DNA from: an uncultured Opitutales bacterium
GTDB lineage: Bacteria; Verrucomicrobiota; Verrucomicrobiia; Opitutales; Intestinicryptomonadaceae
DNA: 33,323 nucleotides
NCBI GenBank assembly: GCA_900548185.1
Contig: URJJ01000028.1
Span: 1 to 33,323 of the forward strand
Direction: 5' to 3'
The notes under the pieces are model-generated. The model did no database searches. It was not told where the DNA came from and saw nothing but the letters and a program-made list of their open reading frames with translations. Of this stretch, positions 15,743 through 25,093 are shown piece by piece (the stretch's first letter is position 1; the number at the start of each line of letters is the position of its first letter). The translations under genes were made by a program, and so were the position numbers.

Positions 15743-17686
15743 TCAGTATGCGAAAATTGCTATTGCCGTTACGACCGCGACGGCCATCCAGAGCACGTAG
15801 GCCGAAACCCACGACGAATGCCACGCCCTGAACATTCCGCCCGCGAGGGACGCCAGCGCGGCCGTCCCGCGGACGCAGAATCCCTGGATGAGGAGTATGT
15901 CGAGGGCGTTTAAAAATATCGCGGCGCGCTGCTGGACCTTTGCGACGTACCAGTCGTAAATGTCGTCGAACCACCCGTGGCGCTCAAGGGCACGGTAGAG
16001 GAGCGGAGCGTGCTCGTCAACTTTGTCGCGCCCCCTGCCGTAGAGGAGGTAGGCGAGCGCAAGCATCGCTATGGTACAGCATAAGACGAGCCACCCAAGG
16101 ATTGACACCGTCGAATCCTGCAAGACAAGGGCGTGGAAATGCCCCCAGCCCTCAGCGCCCGACATGAACGCCTCGGCCGACTCCGGCATCATGCCGCCAA
16201 ACCTGCCGCCCAGCCATTTGAGGCCGTAAACGACGCCCCAGGCGCCCCCGAGCGAGAATAGCCCGAGAACCGCAAGCGGCAGGGTCATCCAAAGCGACGA
16301 CTCGCGGGCCTTCGCCGCGCCCTCGCCCCTTGGAGCCCCCAGAAACACCGAGAAAAACAGCCTGCCCATGTAAAGCGGCGTGAGAAGGGCCGCCGCAAAC
16401 ACCATGGCAAAAACGGCCGCGCTGAAGAATCCCTCCCCCGGAGCCCCTCCCAGCATGCGGACGTAGGATAGGTTCAAAATCATTTCCTTGCTGTAATAGC
16501 CGGCGAAGTACGGGACGGATATTGTGGAGCAGGCGGCGAGGAGGGCAGCGGCGCCCGTGAGCGGCATGCGCCTGAAAAGGCCCCCCATCCTGAACATATT
16601 CTGCTCGTGGGAGCAGGCGTGGATTACGGAGCCCGCCACGAGGAAGAGCGCCGCCTTGAAAAAGGCGTGCATCGTCAGGTGCATCATCGCTATCCCGTAG
16701 GCGCCCATGCCGGCCGCGACCCCCATGAGCCCCAGATGGGCCAGGGTCGAATAGGCGAGCGTCTTTTTTATGTCCGTCTGCCCGAGCGCCCAGAATCCCG
16801 CGCACATCGCCATCAGGGCGCAAATGAAAAGGACAAAGGACGAAGCCTCCGGAGTCATCACCCCCGCTACCCCCAAGCGCACCACCATGAACACGCCTGC
16901 GGCAACCATCGTGGCCGCGTGTATCAGGGCCGAGACCGGAGTGGGGCCAGCCATGGCGTCGGTGAGCCACACCTGGAGCGGGAACTGCGCGCTCTTTCCC
17001 AGAAAGCCGCACAAAAGCAGCATGGCAATAGAAGTCGAAGCCTTCGACGGGTCGGCCTTCAGCGCTTCCGCCATTTCGGAGAAGTTGACAGTGCCCAGAT
17101 GGTAGTAGCACCATATGATGCCGACAAGGAAGCCGAAATCGCCCACGCGGTTTGCGATAAACGCCTTCTTGGAGGCCATTTTGGAGTAGTCGGTGCCGGC
17201 GTAGTGGGCAATCAGCATGTAAGAGCTAAACCCCACGAACTCCCAGAAGACAAACATCATGAAGAGGTTGTCCGAAAGCACGATGCCCGTCATTGAAAAC
17301 ATGAAGAAGCTGAGGCCGGCGAAGAACCTTCCCTTGGACTGGTCGTCGTCCATGTATCCCACGCTGAAAATATGGATGAGAAAGCCGACAAAGCACACCA
17401 CAAAGGCCATGTTGGCGGATATGGAGTCAAAGAGGAACCCGAACTTCATGCCGAACGACCCCAGCCTGAAAAGCTCAAAGCCGCCGCCCGCGAGCGCCGG
17501 AGCCTCCGCAGAGAGAAGAAGCGACATCGCAAGCGCGAGCGAAAAGGCCGCAGACGCTATGGATACCGCAGCGCCCCCCCATTTGGACCTGCGCAAAAAG
17601 AGCGCGGAAAACGCGGCGGCCGCGAGCGGGGCCAGAATCATTGCGCGCATGTCGCAAAAAGCGGTGGAAAGGATTGAGGAAAACAT
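15743..17686 (-). CDS. nuoL: NADH-quinone oxidoreductase subunit L
   Basis: A 647-residue distal antiporter-like subunit of complex I. It is longer than NuoM and NuoN because of the C-terminal lateral helix and last transmembrane segment. Expected features are E149 (FWEFVGFSSY) in TM5, K231 (GFLGKSAQFPLQVWL) in TM7, the AMAGPTPVSALIHAATMV block (244-261), the STLAHLGLM and HLTMHAFFKAALFL segments, and YYSKEMIL in the TM12 region. Length and motifs are typical. It starts 3 bases after the nuoK stop without a clear ribosome binding site, so it is probably coupled to nuoK. Confidence 0.96.
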   Translation of the reverse strand: MFSSILSTAFCDMRAMILAPLAAAAFSALFLRRSKWGGAAVSIASAAFSLALAMSLLLSAEAPALAGGGFELFRLGSFGMKFGFLFDSISANMAFVVCFVGFLIHIFSVGYMDDDQSKGRFFAGLSFFMFSMTGIVLSDNLFMMFVFWEFVGFSSYMLIAHYAGTDYSKMASKKAFIANRVGDFGFLVGIIWCYYHLGTVNFSEMAEALKADPSKASTSIAMLLLCGFLGKSAQFPLQVWLTDAMAGPTPVSALIHAATMVAAGVFMVVRLGVAGVMTPEASSFVLFICALMAMCAGFWALGQTDIKKTLAYSTLAHLGLMGVAAGMGAYGIAMMHLTMHAFFKAALFLVAGSVIHACSHEQNMFRMGGLFRRMPLTGAAALLAACSTISVPYFAGYYSKEMILNLSYVRMLGGAPGEGFFSAAVFAMVFAAALLTPLYMGRLFFSVFLGAPRGEGAAKARESSLWMTLPLAVLGLFSLGGAWGVVYGLKWLGGRFGGMMPESAEAFMSGAEGWGHFHALVLQDSTVSILGWLVLCCTIAMLALAYLLYGRGRDKVDEHAPLLYRALERHGWFDDIYDWYVAKVQQRAAIFLNALDILLIQGFCVRGTAALASLAGGMFRAWHSSWVSAYVLWMAVAVVTAIAIFAY

Positions 17687-17689
17687 AAG

Positions 17690-17992
17690 CTAGTCTCCGA
17701 GGCTTTCCGCGTCGTCGGAGGAAACCGACCGGCGGATTTTAAAGAACTGGACTATGACCGCGAGGGCCAGCGCGACCTCCGCCGCGGCTATCGCCATTAC
17801 AAAGAACGCGAAAACCGCCCCGTCCATGTCCCCGTAGGCCGACGAGAACGCGACGAGGGCGAGCATTGCAGAGCAGAGCATAAGCTCCACGCACATGAAT
17901 ATGGAAAGCAGATTCTTCTTCATGACGACCCCGGCCAGACCGGCCATAAAAATCATCAGCGAAGGTATCAGGAAATCATTGAGGTTTTCCAT
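17690..17992 (-). CDS. nuoK: NADH-quinone oxidoreductase subunit K
   Basis: A 100-residue, three-helix subunit of the complex I membrane arm, homologous to MrpC. The two intramembrane glutamates used in proton transfer are present at E36 (MCVELMLCSAML) and E72 (AAAEVALALAV), the same numbers as in E. coli NuoK. The start at 17992 follows AGGAG with a 7-base gap. It lies 10 bases after nuoJ and 3 before nuoL. Confidence 0.96.
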   Translation of the reverse strand: MENLNDFLIPSLMIFMAGLAGVVMKKNLLSIFMCVELMLCSAMLALVAFSSAYGDMDGAVFAFFVMAIAAAEVALALAVIVQFFKIRRSVSSDDAESLGD

Positions 17993-18002
17993 TGCGGTTC
18001 TC

Positions 18003-18515
18003 CTAAAGCATGTCCCTTTTTGGGCGTTTCGGCGAAGGCTCCTTGGCGGTGGCGATTATGCCCACCATCGCGGCAAGCAGGACGGCCCCGGCGATTTCAA
18101 ACATTGGCATGAACTTCGTAAACATCAGCCTGCCGTACCCCGCCGCGCCGGCCAGCGCCTCGGAAGCCCCGGGCGCCGCCGCCGAATCCGGGAGGGATGC
18201 GGCAAAATAGGCAGCCGCAGCGCAGAGCAGAGCCCACAGGCCGAGCGTCGCGGCCCTCCGCCTCCACGAAGCCCCGTCGCGCTCCTCGCCAACCAGCATC
18301 ACGACGAACACAAAAAGCACCATCACTGCGCCCGCATACACCACGAGCATGACGAATGCCAGAAAGAACGCCCCCATCATGAAGAGCATCCCCGCCATGC
18401 CCAGCATCGAAAGCAGCATCGACATCACGGAATTAACATAGCCGCGCGAGAGCACGAGGCCCATCGCCCCGCCCACGGCCGCAGCCGAAAAAAGCCAGTA
18501 AACCAACTGTTCCAT
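18003..18515 (-). CDS. nuoJ: NADH-quinone oxidoreductase subunit J
   Basis: A 170-residue membrane subunit of complex I with about five helices. VYAGAVMVLFVFVVML (59-74) is the conserved TM3 segment that carries the pi-bulge in NuoJ/ND6. I start it at the ATG at 18513-18515, which shares one base with the nuoI stop (TGATG); the open frame extends 62 codons further upstream but only as an out-of-frame shadow of nuoI. The C-terminal end is charged (KRPKRD), as expected for a cytoplasmic tail. Confidence 0.94.
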   Translation of the reverse strand: MEQLVYWLFSAAAVGGAMGLVLSRGYVNSVMSMLLSMLGMAGMLFMMGAFFLAFVMLVVYAGAVMVLFVFVVMLVGEERDGASWRRRAATLGLWALLCAAAAYFAASLPDSAAAPGASEALAGAAGYGRLMFTKFMPMFEIAGAVLLAAMVGIIATAKEPSPKRPKRDML

Positions 18516-19057
18516 CACTCGGCCCTCCCCGCAGATTCCTTTGCGACCTCGACTTTGCGCCACTTCATTATGCGGTCCGGGAGCACGCCGCCCCTTGCGT
18601 ACAGCATGTGCTTGGTGCGCCTCATGGACTCGCGGTCGTAGGAAGTTATCGAAAATTCCTTCTGCAAAACTATCGCCTTCTCCGGGCAGACCTCCTGGCA
18701 AAGCCCGCAGAATATGCAGCGTATCATGTTTATTTCAAAGCTTTTCGGGGCCTTTTCAATAAAGGCGTAGCGGCTGGAAGGCGCGATTTCCCCCGGAACG
18801 ATTTTTATGGCCTTTGGCGGGCACACAAATTCGCAAAGCTGGCATGACACGCACTTCTCGCGCCCGTCGGGGTCCTTCACCAGGGTCGGAGCGCCGCGAT
18901 AGCGGGGGCCGAGCACGGGCCGCTGCTCGGGATATTCGAGCGTGACCTTGCGCCGGAAGAAGTTCTTCAGGGTTATCCACAGGCCGCCTATTATCTGCGG
19001 CATGTACGTCCTCTCCCAGAAGGAGAGCCTTTTTCTGTCGACTACGACTACTGCCAT
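18515..19057 (-). CDS. nuoI: NADH-quinone oxidoreductase subunit I (2 x [4Fe-4S])
   Basis: A 180-residue ferredoxin-like subunit of the hydrophilic arm carrying clusters N6a and N6b. The two C-x2-C-x2-C-x3-C-P motifs are complete: C69, C72, C75, C79 and C114, C117, C120, C124. An N-terminal amphipathic/hydrophobic segment precedes LEYPEQ, as in the family. The start at 19057 follows AGGGGA with a 5-base gap and lies 9 bases after nuoH; its stop overlaps the nuoJ start by one base. SUF-type assembly proteins encoded upstream in the window could supply its clusters (inference). Confidence 0.96.
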   Translation of the reverse strand: MAVVVVDRKRLSFWERTYMPQIIGGLWITLKNFFRRKVTLEYPEQRPVLGPRYRGAPTLVKDPDGREKCVSCQLCEFVCPPKAIKIVPGEIAPSSRYAFIEKAPKSFEINMIRCIFCGLCQEVCPEKAIVLQKEFSITSYDRESMRRTKHMLYARGGVLPDRIMKWRKVEVAKESAGRAE

Positions 19058-19066
19058 GAAAGTCCC

Positions 19067-20239
19067 CTATCTAATGAAATAAGCCAGAACCATGTAGAAG
19101 GCCAGGTTCGCCACCGCCAGCGGCAGGAGCTTGCCCCAGCCGAGGTTCATGACATGGTCGTACCTGAACCGAGGGAGCGTCCAGCGCACCCATACGAAGA
19201 AAAATATCATCGCGGCGATTTTTACGAGGAAGGTCAGCGTTCCCAGAACCGCCGAAACCCAGCCCCATTCCAGCGGCCATGAAAAGCCCGGGAACGGGCT
19301 CCACGCCCCCATGAACACGCATATGAAAACCGACGAGCCAACCACCATGTGCCCGTATTCGCCCACGAAAAACAGGCCGAACTTGAAGCTCCCGTATTCG
19401 GTGTGGAAGCCGCTTACGAGGTCGGTTTCGCTCTCGGCCATGTCGAAGGGCTGGCGGTTCGTCTCGGCGAAGAGCGCCACCAGGAAAAGCAGGGCCGAAA
19501 GCGGCTGCACGAGGCAGTTCCACACGCCGCGCTGCGACATGCCCAGGTCGAAGAGGCTGAGGGGGCTCGACACGTTCGGCGCGGCCCACATGACCATCGC
19601 CGCAAGCGACAGGGCCATCGTGAGCTCGTAGCTTATCATCTGGGCCGAGGCGCGTATGCCGCCGTGGTAGGAAAACTTGTTGTTTGAGCTCCAGCCCGCC
19701 ATGACAGCCCCGTAAACGCCCAGCGAGCCGAGGGCGAGGACGAAGAGCAGGCTCAGGTCGAAGTCGGCCGCTGCAAGCGGAGTCGCCGCCCCGTCCATTA
19801 CAAACACCCCGAACGGCACCGCGCACGCCGCTATCAGCACGGGGGCGAGCGACATTACGGGGGCGACAGTGTACCAGAATTTGTTCACGTGCTCCGGCAG
19901 GGGCTCCTCCTTGAGCAGGAACTTCAGGCCGTCTGCGGCAAGCTGCATGAGGCCGTTTTTCTGGAGGAACTTCCCGAGAAACGGAACCAGCATGACGTAG
20001 GGGATGTTTGTGCGGTTCGGCCCCCACCTGCCCTGTATGTAGCCGCAGACCTTGCGCTCCACCACGACGCTCAGGGCGGCAAACCCCATGACGACGCCTA
20101 TGGCGGCAAAGCCGAACACGACCTTGAGCAAAAGCCACACGGCCGGGGAGGACCATACGGACTGCGCCCCGTCCGGGCCCAGCGCGCCGCCCGCCGTTTC
20201 GGCGGCGCCGGCCGCAGCAAAAAGTACGATACTATTCAT
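19067..20239 (-). CDS. nuoH: NADH-quinone oxidoreductase subunit H
   Basis: A 390-residue membrane subunit that, with NuoB and NuoD, forms the quinone chamber and links both arms of complex I. Conserved loops are visible: ERKVCGYIQGRWGPN (61-75), AGWSSNNKFSYHGGIRASAQ (181-200) and ETNRQPFDMAESETDLVSGF (259-278), followed by HTEYGSFKFGLFFVGEY. It is about 40-60 residues longer than many NuoH proteins, mostly from an N-terminal extension of ~35 residues before the first strongly conserved helix. The start overlaps the nuoG stop by eight bases, so the two are translationally coupled. Confidence 0.95.
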   Translation of the reverse strand: MNSIVLFAAAGAAETAGGALGPDGAQSVWSSPAVWLLLKVVFGFAAIGVVMGFAALSVVVERKVCGYIQGRWGPNRTNIPYVMLVPFLGKFLQKNGLMQLAADGLKFLLKEEPLPEHVNKFWYTVAPVMSLAPVLIAACAVPFGVFVMDGAATPLAAADFDLSLLFVLALGSLGVYGAVMAGWSSNNKFSYHGGIRASAQMISYELTMALSLAAMVMWAAPNVSSPLSLFDLGMSQRGVWNCLVQPLSALLFLVALFAETNRQPFDMAESETDLVSGFHTEYGSFKFGLFFVGEYGHMVVGSSVFICVFMGAWSPFPGFSWPLEWGWVSAVLGTLTFLVKIAAMIFFFVWVRWTLPRFRYDHVMNLGWGKLLPLAVANLAFYMVLAYFIR

Positions 20240-21899
20240 TTTTGTCGAAATGCAAAGCGTTTGCCTCTGGGAAGTCGATTCCGGAGAACTTTGAGGGGTC
20301 CAAAAGGACGCCGCCGCGCCCCACGGCGCACCCTTCGGGCAGAATCGGACAGGCGGCGGCCATCACCTTCCTGACCTCCCCGATTTCAGGCACGGAATAT
20401 GACGACGTGCCCAGCGCGTTTATAAGCCTGGTGAGCACCGCGATTTCGTCCTCCACGCCTTCGGGGGCCTCTACGGCCTTCTCGAATTTCTGGAGCCTGA
20501 ACTGCCGGTTCACAAACAGGCCCGACTTTTCAAACACGGACGGGCAGGCCACCGCGACTTTCGCAAGCCTGGCAGTAGGGTTGTCGCGCGAGCCGCAGTA
20601 TATGATGTTTGCAAGCTTGAAGTCCCTCTCCTCCAGGCCGAGCGCGATGAGGTCCTCGCCGAAGCTTATGACGCTCTTGACGGAGCCGTCGCGTATGTCG
20701 CGGGAAAGCGCCCCCAGGTCGCGGCCGGGATACTCGGAGATGAGCCCGGAAATAAAAAGGCCGCGCATGTTCGGAGTCCGGTCGCAGGAAAGCAGGAAGC
20801 CGTCGTCCTCGCCGAGGTGGGCGGCCGCATAGACCCTGGCGCCGGAAATTCTCGCCAGCTCCGAAGTCATGAACTGCTCCTCCAGCGTCTGGCGTCCGCT
20901 TGCGACAATCGCGAGGCCCCCGCCCATTCCGAATATCTCGGCGGCGCGCGCCACCGCGTAGTGGGCGTCGCACGGGGCGCCGTCCACCCTCATGGCGGTG
21001 AAGCGGGAATCGCAGTTCATGAAGCGGTATTCGGAGCGACCGGAGTCGGTCATCCAGGCGTCGTTCACCTCGGGGTTCGCGCGCGGCGTTATCCTGTAAA
21101 CCTCGCCCTCGCGAGACCACACGCGGGTGTTTACCCCGGCGCTGGACTCGGCGCTTATGCCGTCTGTCGGCCGCAGGAACCACGTGCGCATCCTGAAGCG
21201 GAATGCGGTTTCCGTCAGGGCGCCGACGGGGCACGAGTCGACTATGTTTAAAAGGTAGTTCGAGTCGCGGCCGTCGTCCCCGTAAACCGCGATTTCGTTT
21301 TTCGAGCCGCGTTTTGTAAACTGGAGGATGTCCCGCCCGACGACCTCGCGGCATATCCTGATGCAGCGCGAGCAAAGTATGCACCGCTCGGCGTCGAGGA
21401 CTACGCGCCCCCCGCCGATTTCAACCCTCTTGGGCTTCACGTTCTTGTCCTCGACATACCGGCACACGCCGCTGCCGTACTTTGCGGAATACTCCTGGAG
21501 CCTGCACTCGCCGGCCTTGTCGCAGATTGGGCAGTCGAGCGGGTGGTTTGCTAGTATGAACTCTATCACGCCCTCCCGCGCGCTCCTCACCTGTTCCGAG
21601 TCCGTGACAATGTGCATGCCCTCCGAAACCCTGGTGCCGCAGGCTATCGCAAGCTTGGGCATGAAGGCGATTTTCGGGGTGCCGTCGTCGTTTAAAACCG
21701 GAGCCCCCGTGGCGCGGTCGCGCGCCGGAGTGCCCACCGAAACCAGGCACATCCTGCAAGAGCCCGCCACCTTGAGGTTCGGGTGGTAGCAGAAATGCGG
21801 GATTTCCACGCCCGCGAGCTCCGCGGCCTCTATGACGTTTATTCCTGCCGGAACCGACAGGCTCCGCCCGTCTATGTTGATTGATACCGAGTCTCCCAT
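20232..21899 (-). CDS. nuoG: NADH-quinone oxidoreductase subunit G, short form
   Basis: A 555-residue NuoG carrying the electron-transfer clusters between NuoF and NuoI. Ligands seen are N1b C37, C48, C51, C87; N5 H119, C123, C126, C132; and N4 C173, C176, C179, C223 (CPVGAL). No further cysteine motif follows, so the N7 cluster of E. coli and Thermus NuoG is absent. The remaining ~330 residues are a shortened, catalytically inert molybdopterin-oxidoreductase-like region, well below the 680-900 residues of common NuoG proteins. The start is 4 bases after nuoF, and the stop overlaps nuoH by eight bases. Confidence 0.93.
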   Translation of the reverse strand: MGDSVSINIDGRSLSVPAGINVIEAAELAGVEIPHFCYHPNLKVAGSCRMCLVSVGTPARDRATGAPVLNDDGTPKIAFMPKLAIACGTRVSEGMHIVTDSEQVRSAREGVIEFILANHPLDCPICDKAGECRLQEYSAKYGSGVCRYVEDKNVKPKRVEIGGGRVVLDAERCILCSRCIRICREVVGRDILQFTKRGSKNEIAVYGDDGRDSNYLLNIVDSCPVGALTETAFRFRMRTWFLRPTDGISAESSAGVNTRVWSREGEVYRITPRANPEVNDAWMTDSGRSEYRFMNCDSRFTAMRVDGAPCDAHYAVARAAEIFGMGGGLAIVASGRQTLEEQFMTSELARISGARVYAAAHLGEDDGFLLSCDRTPNMRGLFISGLISEYPGRDLGALSRDIRDGSVKSVISFGEDLIALGLEERDFKLANIIYCGSRDNPTARLAKVAVACPSVFEKSGLFVNRQFRLQKFEKAVEAPEGVEDEIAVLTRLINALGTSSYSVPEIGEVRKVMAAACPILPEGCAVGRGGVLLDPSKFSGIDFPEANALHFDKNE

Positions 21900-21903
21900 G
21901 TCG

Positions 21904-23277
21904 CTACACCAGCCTGTAAGAGTTTTTGTCGAGCCGCGCCATGCCCTCGCCGGCCGCCTGGCGCGCTATTTTCGCCTCGTATTCCTCGCGGAACTTGGCC
22001 ACCGAGCTCTGCACGGGCCACGCCATGCCCTCGCCGTGGGCGCATATGGTGCGCCCGCACACGTTGTCGGCGAGGCTCTGCAAAAGCTCGATGTCGGCGG
22101 GCCTGCCGCCCCCGGAGCATATCCGCTTTGTTATGCGCGAAATCCATAGGGAGCCCTCGCGGCACGGGGTGCACTGGCCGCAGCTTTCGTGCGCGTAGAA
22201 GGCGTTGAGGTTGGCCATGGCCTCCACCATGTCCACGGTGTTGTCCATGACAATCACCCCGGCGGAGCCGAGGGCCGTGCCGCAGGCCATGAGGTCCGGG
22301 CCGTCCAGGGGGATGTCCTCGCACCTGAGCTCCCTGACGGAGCCGTCCTTGTTCCTTATTGAAAACTTCTCGTCCCAGCGGAGTATCTTCATCGACGAGC
22401 CCCCGGGGATAACCGCCTTGAAAGTCCTCCCCGGCAGCGGGCCGCCGCACAGGTCGTACAAAAGCTCCCCGAGCGTGCATCCGCCCGACGCTATCTCGTA
22501 CCTGCCCGGCCTCTGCACTAGCCCGCTTACGCCCCACACGTACGTGCCGGGATCCCCCGGGACGCCGATTTTTGACACGGCCTCGCCGCCTTCCTTAAAA
22601 ATCAACGGAACCCAGCAGAGGCTCTTTACGTTGTTCACCACGGTCGGGCAGTCGTAGAGGCCCATGACGGCAGGGAAATACGGCGGCTTTATGCGCGGGT
22701 ACGCGCGCTTGCCCGCGAGCGAAGATATGAGGCCCGTCTCCTCGCCGCAGATGTAGCACCCCGCGCCCCTCGTGACGTTTATATCGCACGAATATCCGCT
22801 GCCGCACACGTTTTCGCCCACAAACCCCAGTCCGCGGGCCTCGGAAAGCGCCTTCATCAGGACGCGGTAGCCGTTTATGTACTCGCCTCTTATATAAATG
22901 AAAGCCTGCTTTGCCCCGATTGCGTAGGCGGCGCACATTATGCCCTCGATGAGCTGGTGCGGGTCCTTGTAGATTATCTCCCTGTCAACGCAGGTTCCCG
23001 GCTCGGACTCGTCGGCGTTGCATATGAGGTATATGGGCTTCCCGCTCTTTCGGTCCAGGAACTTCCATTTCATGCCCATCGGGAACCCCGCGCCGCCGCG
23101 CCCCTTGATTCCGGACTTTAGCACCTCCTCGCACAGCTCGCCGCGGTCGCGGGAAACGGTGTTTTTCAGGACCGAATAGCCCCCGTCTTTCATGTAGCAG
23201 CCTATCGATGCGTCCCAACCGGGAAGGCCGATGTGCCTGTATAAAATTCTGGTTTCCTGCGCCGGCATAAAAGTCAT
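21904..23277 (-). CDS. nuoF: NADH-quinone oxidoreductase subunit F (NADH/FMN-binding)
   Basis: A 457-residue NADH-oxidising subunit with FMN and cluster N3. The nucleotide/FMN loop is GRGGAGFPMGMKW (59-71), with NADESEPGTCVDR (88-99) following. GAGCYICGEETGLISSL (171-187) is typical, and the N3 ligands are C366, C369, C372 (ESCGQCTPCREG) and C412 (TICAHGEG). The first ATG at 23277 overlaps the nuoE stop (ATGA). A second in-frame ATG at 23268 sits nine bases after AAGGG and is an equally good start, removing three residues. Confidence 0.97.
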   Translation of the reverse strand: MTFMPAQETRILYRHIGLPGWDASIGCYMKDGGYSVLKNTVSRDRGELCEEVLKSGIKGRGGAGFPMGMKWKFLDRKSGKPIYLICNADESEPGTCVDREIIYKDPHQLIEGIMCAAYAIGAKQAFIYIRGEYINGYRVLMKALSEARGLGFVGENVCGSGYSCDINVTRGAGCYICGEETGLISSLAGKRAYPRIKPPYFPAVMGLYDCPTVVNNVKSLCWVPLIFKEGGEAVSKIGVPGDPGTYVWGVSGLVQRPGRYEIASGGCTLGELLYDLCGGPLPGRTFKAVIPGGSSMKILRWDEKFSIRNKDGSVRELRCEDIPLDGPDLMACGTALGSAGVIVMDNTVDMVEAMANLNAFYAHESCGQCTPCREGSLWISRITKRICSGGGRPADIELLQSLADNVCGRTICAHGEGMAWPVQSSVAKFREEYEAKIARQAAGEGMARLDKNSYRLV

Positions 23278-23822
23278 CCCTTGTAGGCTGGAGAGTCGAA
23301 GTTTTCGCCCTGCGGGTCCGCGGACATCGGCGCCGGGTCGAGCGCGCCGGACTCCGCCCCGCGCTTCACCATTTCGACGAACTTTTCCGCGTCCGCCGGC
23401 GACAGGCCGTCGTAGAGCCTGTCGTTAACCTGGACGTTTGCGCCCTTCACGCAGTTGCCAAGGCACTCGACGAACTCGAGCGTGTACACCCCCTTGGTGC
23501 CGTTTACGGGGCAGTCGACGAGGCGCGAAATTTCATGGGCCAGGTTTATGGAGCCTGCGAGCGCGCACGAGAGCGTGCGGCACACCTTTATGTGCACCCG
23601 CCCTCGGGGGCGGTCGCTGAACATCGGGTAAAAGGACAGCATTCCGAACACCTCTACGGGGCGGACGCCGAGCTTTTCTGCGGCGTACTCGACGGCGGAG
23701 TCGTCAAAATATCCGAAGCGCTCCTGAATGAGGTGCATTATCATCATGGCCGCGGAGCGCTTCACCGGGTATTCGGCGATTATCGCGTCCACCGCGCCTT
23801 CCAAATCCGAAGTGATTTCCAT
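23274..23822 (-). CDS. nuoE: NADH-quinone oxidoreductase subunit E ([2Fe-2S])
   Basis: A 182-residue thioredoxin-fold subunit with the N1a [2Fe-2S] cluster. The ligands are C81 and C86 (CRTLSC) and C120 and C124 (CLGNC), the normal C-x4-C / C-x3-C pattern. The helical N-terminal domain includes ERFGYFDDSAVEYAAEKLG and VFGMLSFYPMF. I start it at the ATG at 23822, seven bases after AGGAAGGA and 20 bases after nuoD; an upstream ATG at 23855 lies inside nuoD and has no such site. The C-terminal ~30 residues extend beyond the conserved core. The stop overlaps nuoF by four bases. Confidence 0.95.
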   Translation of the reverse strand: MEITSDLEGAVDAIIAEYPVKRSAAMMIMHLIQERFGYFDDSAVEYAAEKLGVRPVEVFGMLSFYPMFSDRPRGRVHIKVCRTLSCALAGSINLAHEISRLVDCPVNGTKGVYTLEFVECLGNCVKGANVQVNDRLYDGLSPADAEKFVEMVKRGAESGALDPAPMSADPQGENFDSPAYKG

Positions 23823-23842
23823 CGTTGAATCCTTCCTGAAAA

Positions 23843-25075
23843 TTACCTGTCGCACTCGCCCAGGACGAAGTCGAGGGAGCCAAGCAGCACGGGGATGTCC
23901 GTGAGGTGGTGGCCCGGCAGAAGCCTCGGCAGCACGCTGAGCGACACGAACGACGGCCCCTTTATCCTTACCCTGTACGGCACTCCGCCGCCCCCGCTTA
24001 TTATGTAAAAGCCGAGGGCGCCCTTCGGGTTTTCGGCTTCAAAGTACGCCTCGCCCTCCGGAATCTGCGGGCCTTCGGTGACGAGCATGAAGTTCGAGAT
24101 AAGATCCTCCATCTGGGTCAGCACGCGCGTCTTTTCCGGGGCGAAAATCTTGGGGTCGTCAATGTGCCAGGGGCCCTTGGGCATCTTGTCCACGGCCTGC
24201 CTTATTATGCGGATGGACTGGCGCATCTCCTCCACGCGCACAAGCCACCTGTCGTAGCAGTCGCCGTGGGAGCCGACGGGGACGTCGAACTCGTAGCCCT
24301 CGTAGCCGAGGTAGGGGACGTCCTTTCTGAGGTCGCTTGCAACGCCGCTTGCGCGCAGGTTCGCGCCCGTAAGGCCCCAGTTGAGGGCCTGCTCCGCCGT
24401 TATGACGCCGATTTCCTCGGTCCTGTCCAGAAATATGCGGTTGCGGGTCAGGAGGGAGTCCATCTCGTCCAGGGCGGGAAGGAACTGGTTTGCGAAATTT
24501 GCCACGTCGCCCAGCCACCCCTCGGGGATGTCGCGGGCGAGGCCCCCCACCCTCGCGTAGGAGCAGGTGAGGCGGGCGCCGGTGAGGCGCTCAAAGAGGG
24601 TATAGAGCTTTTCGCGCTGCGTGAATGCGTACATGAACACCGTCCACGCCCCGGCGTCCATGCCGTAAACGCCGACGCCTATGAGGTGGCTTGCTATGCG
24701 CGAGAGCTCGCAGCACAGCACCCTTATTGCCTTGCACCTTTCCGGGACGTCGATTCCCGCCAGCATCTCCGCGCACTGGACGAAGGCGACGTTGTTGCAA
24801 AGCGGTGCCAGATAGTCGAGCCTGTCGGTGTAGGGCACGAACTGGTTGTAAGTCATGTTTTCGGCGATTTTTTCGTCGCCGCGGTGCAGGTAGCCTATCA
24901 CGGGGTCGCACTTTACAATCGTGTCGCCGTCGAGCTCCAGCACCATGCGCAGGACGCCGTGGGTCGACGGGTGCGACGGCCCTATGTTTATAACCATGCG
25001 CTCGCCGATTTCGGCGGCTGCAATTTCGGCGGCGGCCGCCGCGTCGCTTGCCTCTATAATTTGTTCCTTCTTCAT
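23843..25075 (-). CDS. nuoD: NADH-quinone oxidoreductase subunit D (49 kDa)
   Basis: A 410-residue subunit lining the quinone site opposite NuoB, related to the large subunit of [NiFe] hydrogenases but without metal ligands. GPSHPSTHGVLRMVLELDGD (32-51) holds H39, and PYTDRLDYLAPL (81-92) holds Y88; these match the quinone-contacting His38 and Tyr87 of Thermus Nqo4. The C-terminus ends with the typical LGSLDFVLGECDR. It is separate from NuoC, unlike the E. coli NuoCD fusion. I use the ATG at 25075 rather than a TTG four codons upstream. Confidence 0.96.
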   Translation of the reverse strand: MKKEQIIEASDAAAAAEIAAAEIGERMVINIGPSHPSTHGVLRMVLELDGDTIVKCDPVIGYLHRGDEKIAENMTYNQFVPYTDRLDYLAPLCNNVAFVQCAEMLAGIDVPERCKAIRVLCCELSRIASHLIGVGVYGMDAGAWTVFMYAFTQREKLYTLFERLTGARLTCSYARVGGLARDIPEGWLGDVANFANQFLPALDEMDSLLTRNRIFLDRTEEIGVITAEQALNWGLTGANLRASGVASDLRKDVPYLGYEGYEFDVPVGSHGDCYDRWLVRVEEMRQSIRIIRQAVDKMPKGPWHIDDPKIFAPEKTRVLTQMEDLISNFMLVTEGPQIPEGEAYFEAENPKGALGFYIISGGGGVPYRVRIKGPSFVSLSVLPRLLPGHHLTDIPVLLGSLDFVLGECDR

Positions 25076-25093
25076 ATCCGCCGTCAAAAAAAT

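Noticed and set aside
16152..17114. 320-codon minus-strand frame within nuoL
   Set aside because: Alternative frame of nuoL; Gly/Arg-rich and without membrane segments or motifs.
18516..18701. Upstream extension of nuoJ by 62 codons
   Set aside because: It lies wholly inside nuoI in another frame; the ATG at 18515 gives a normal NuoJ with a TGATG junction.
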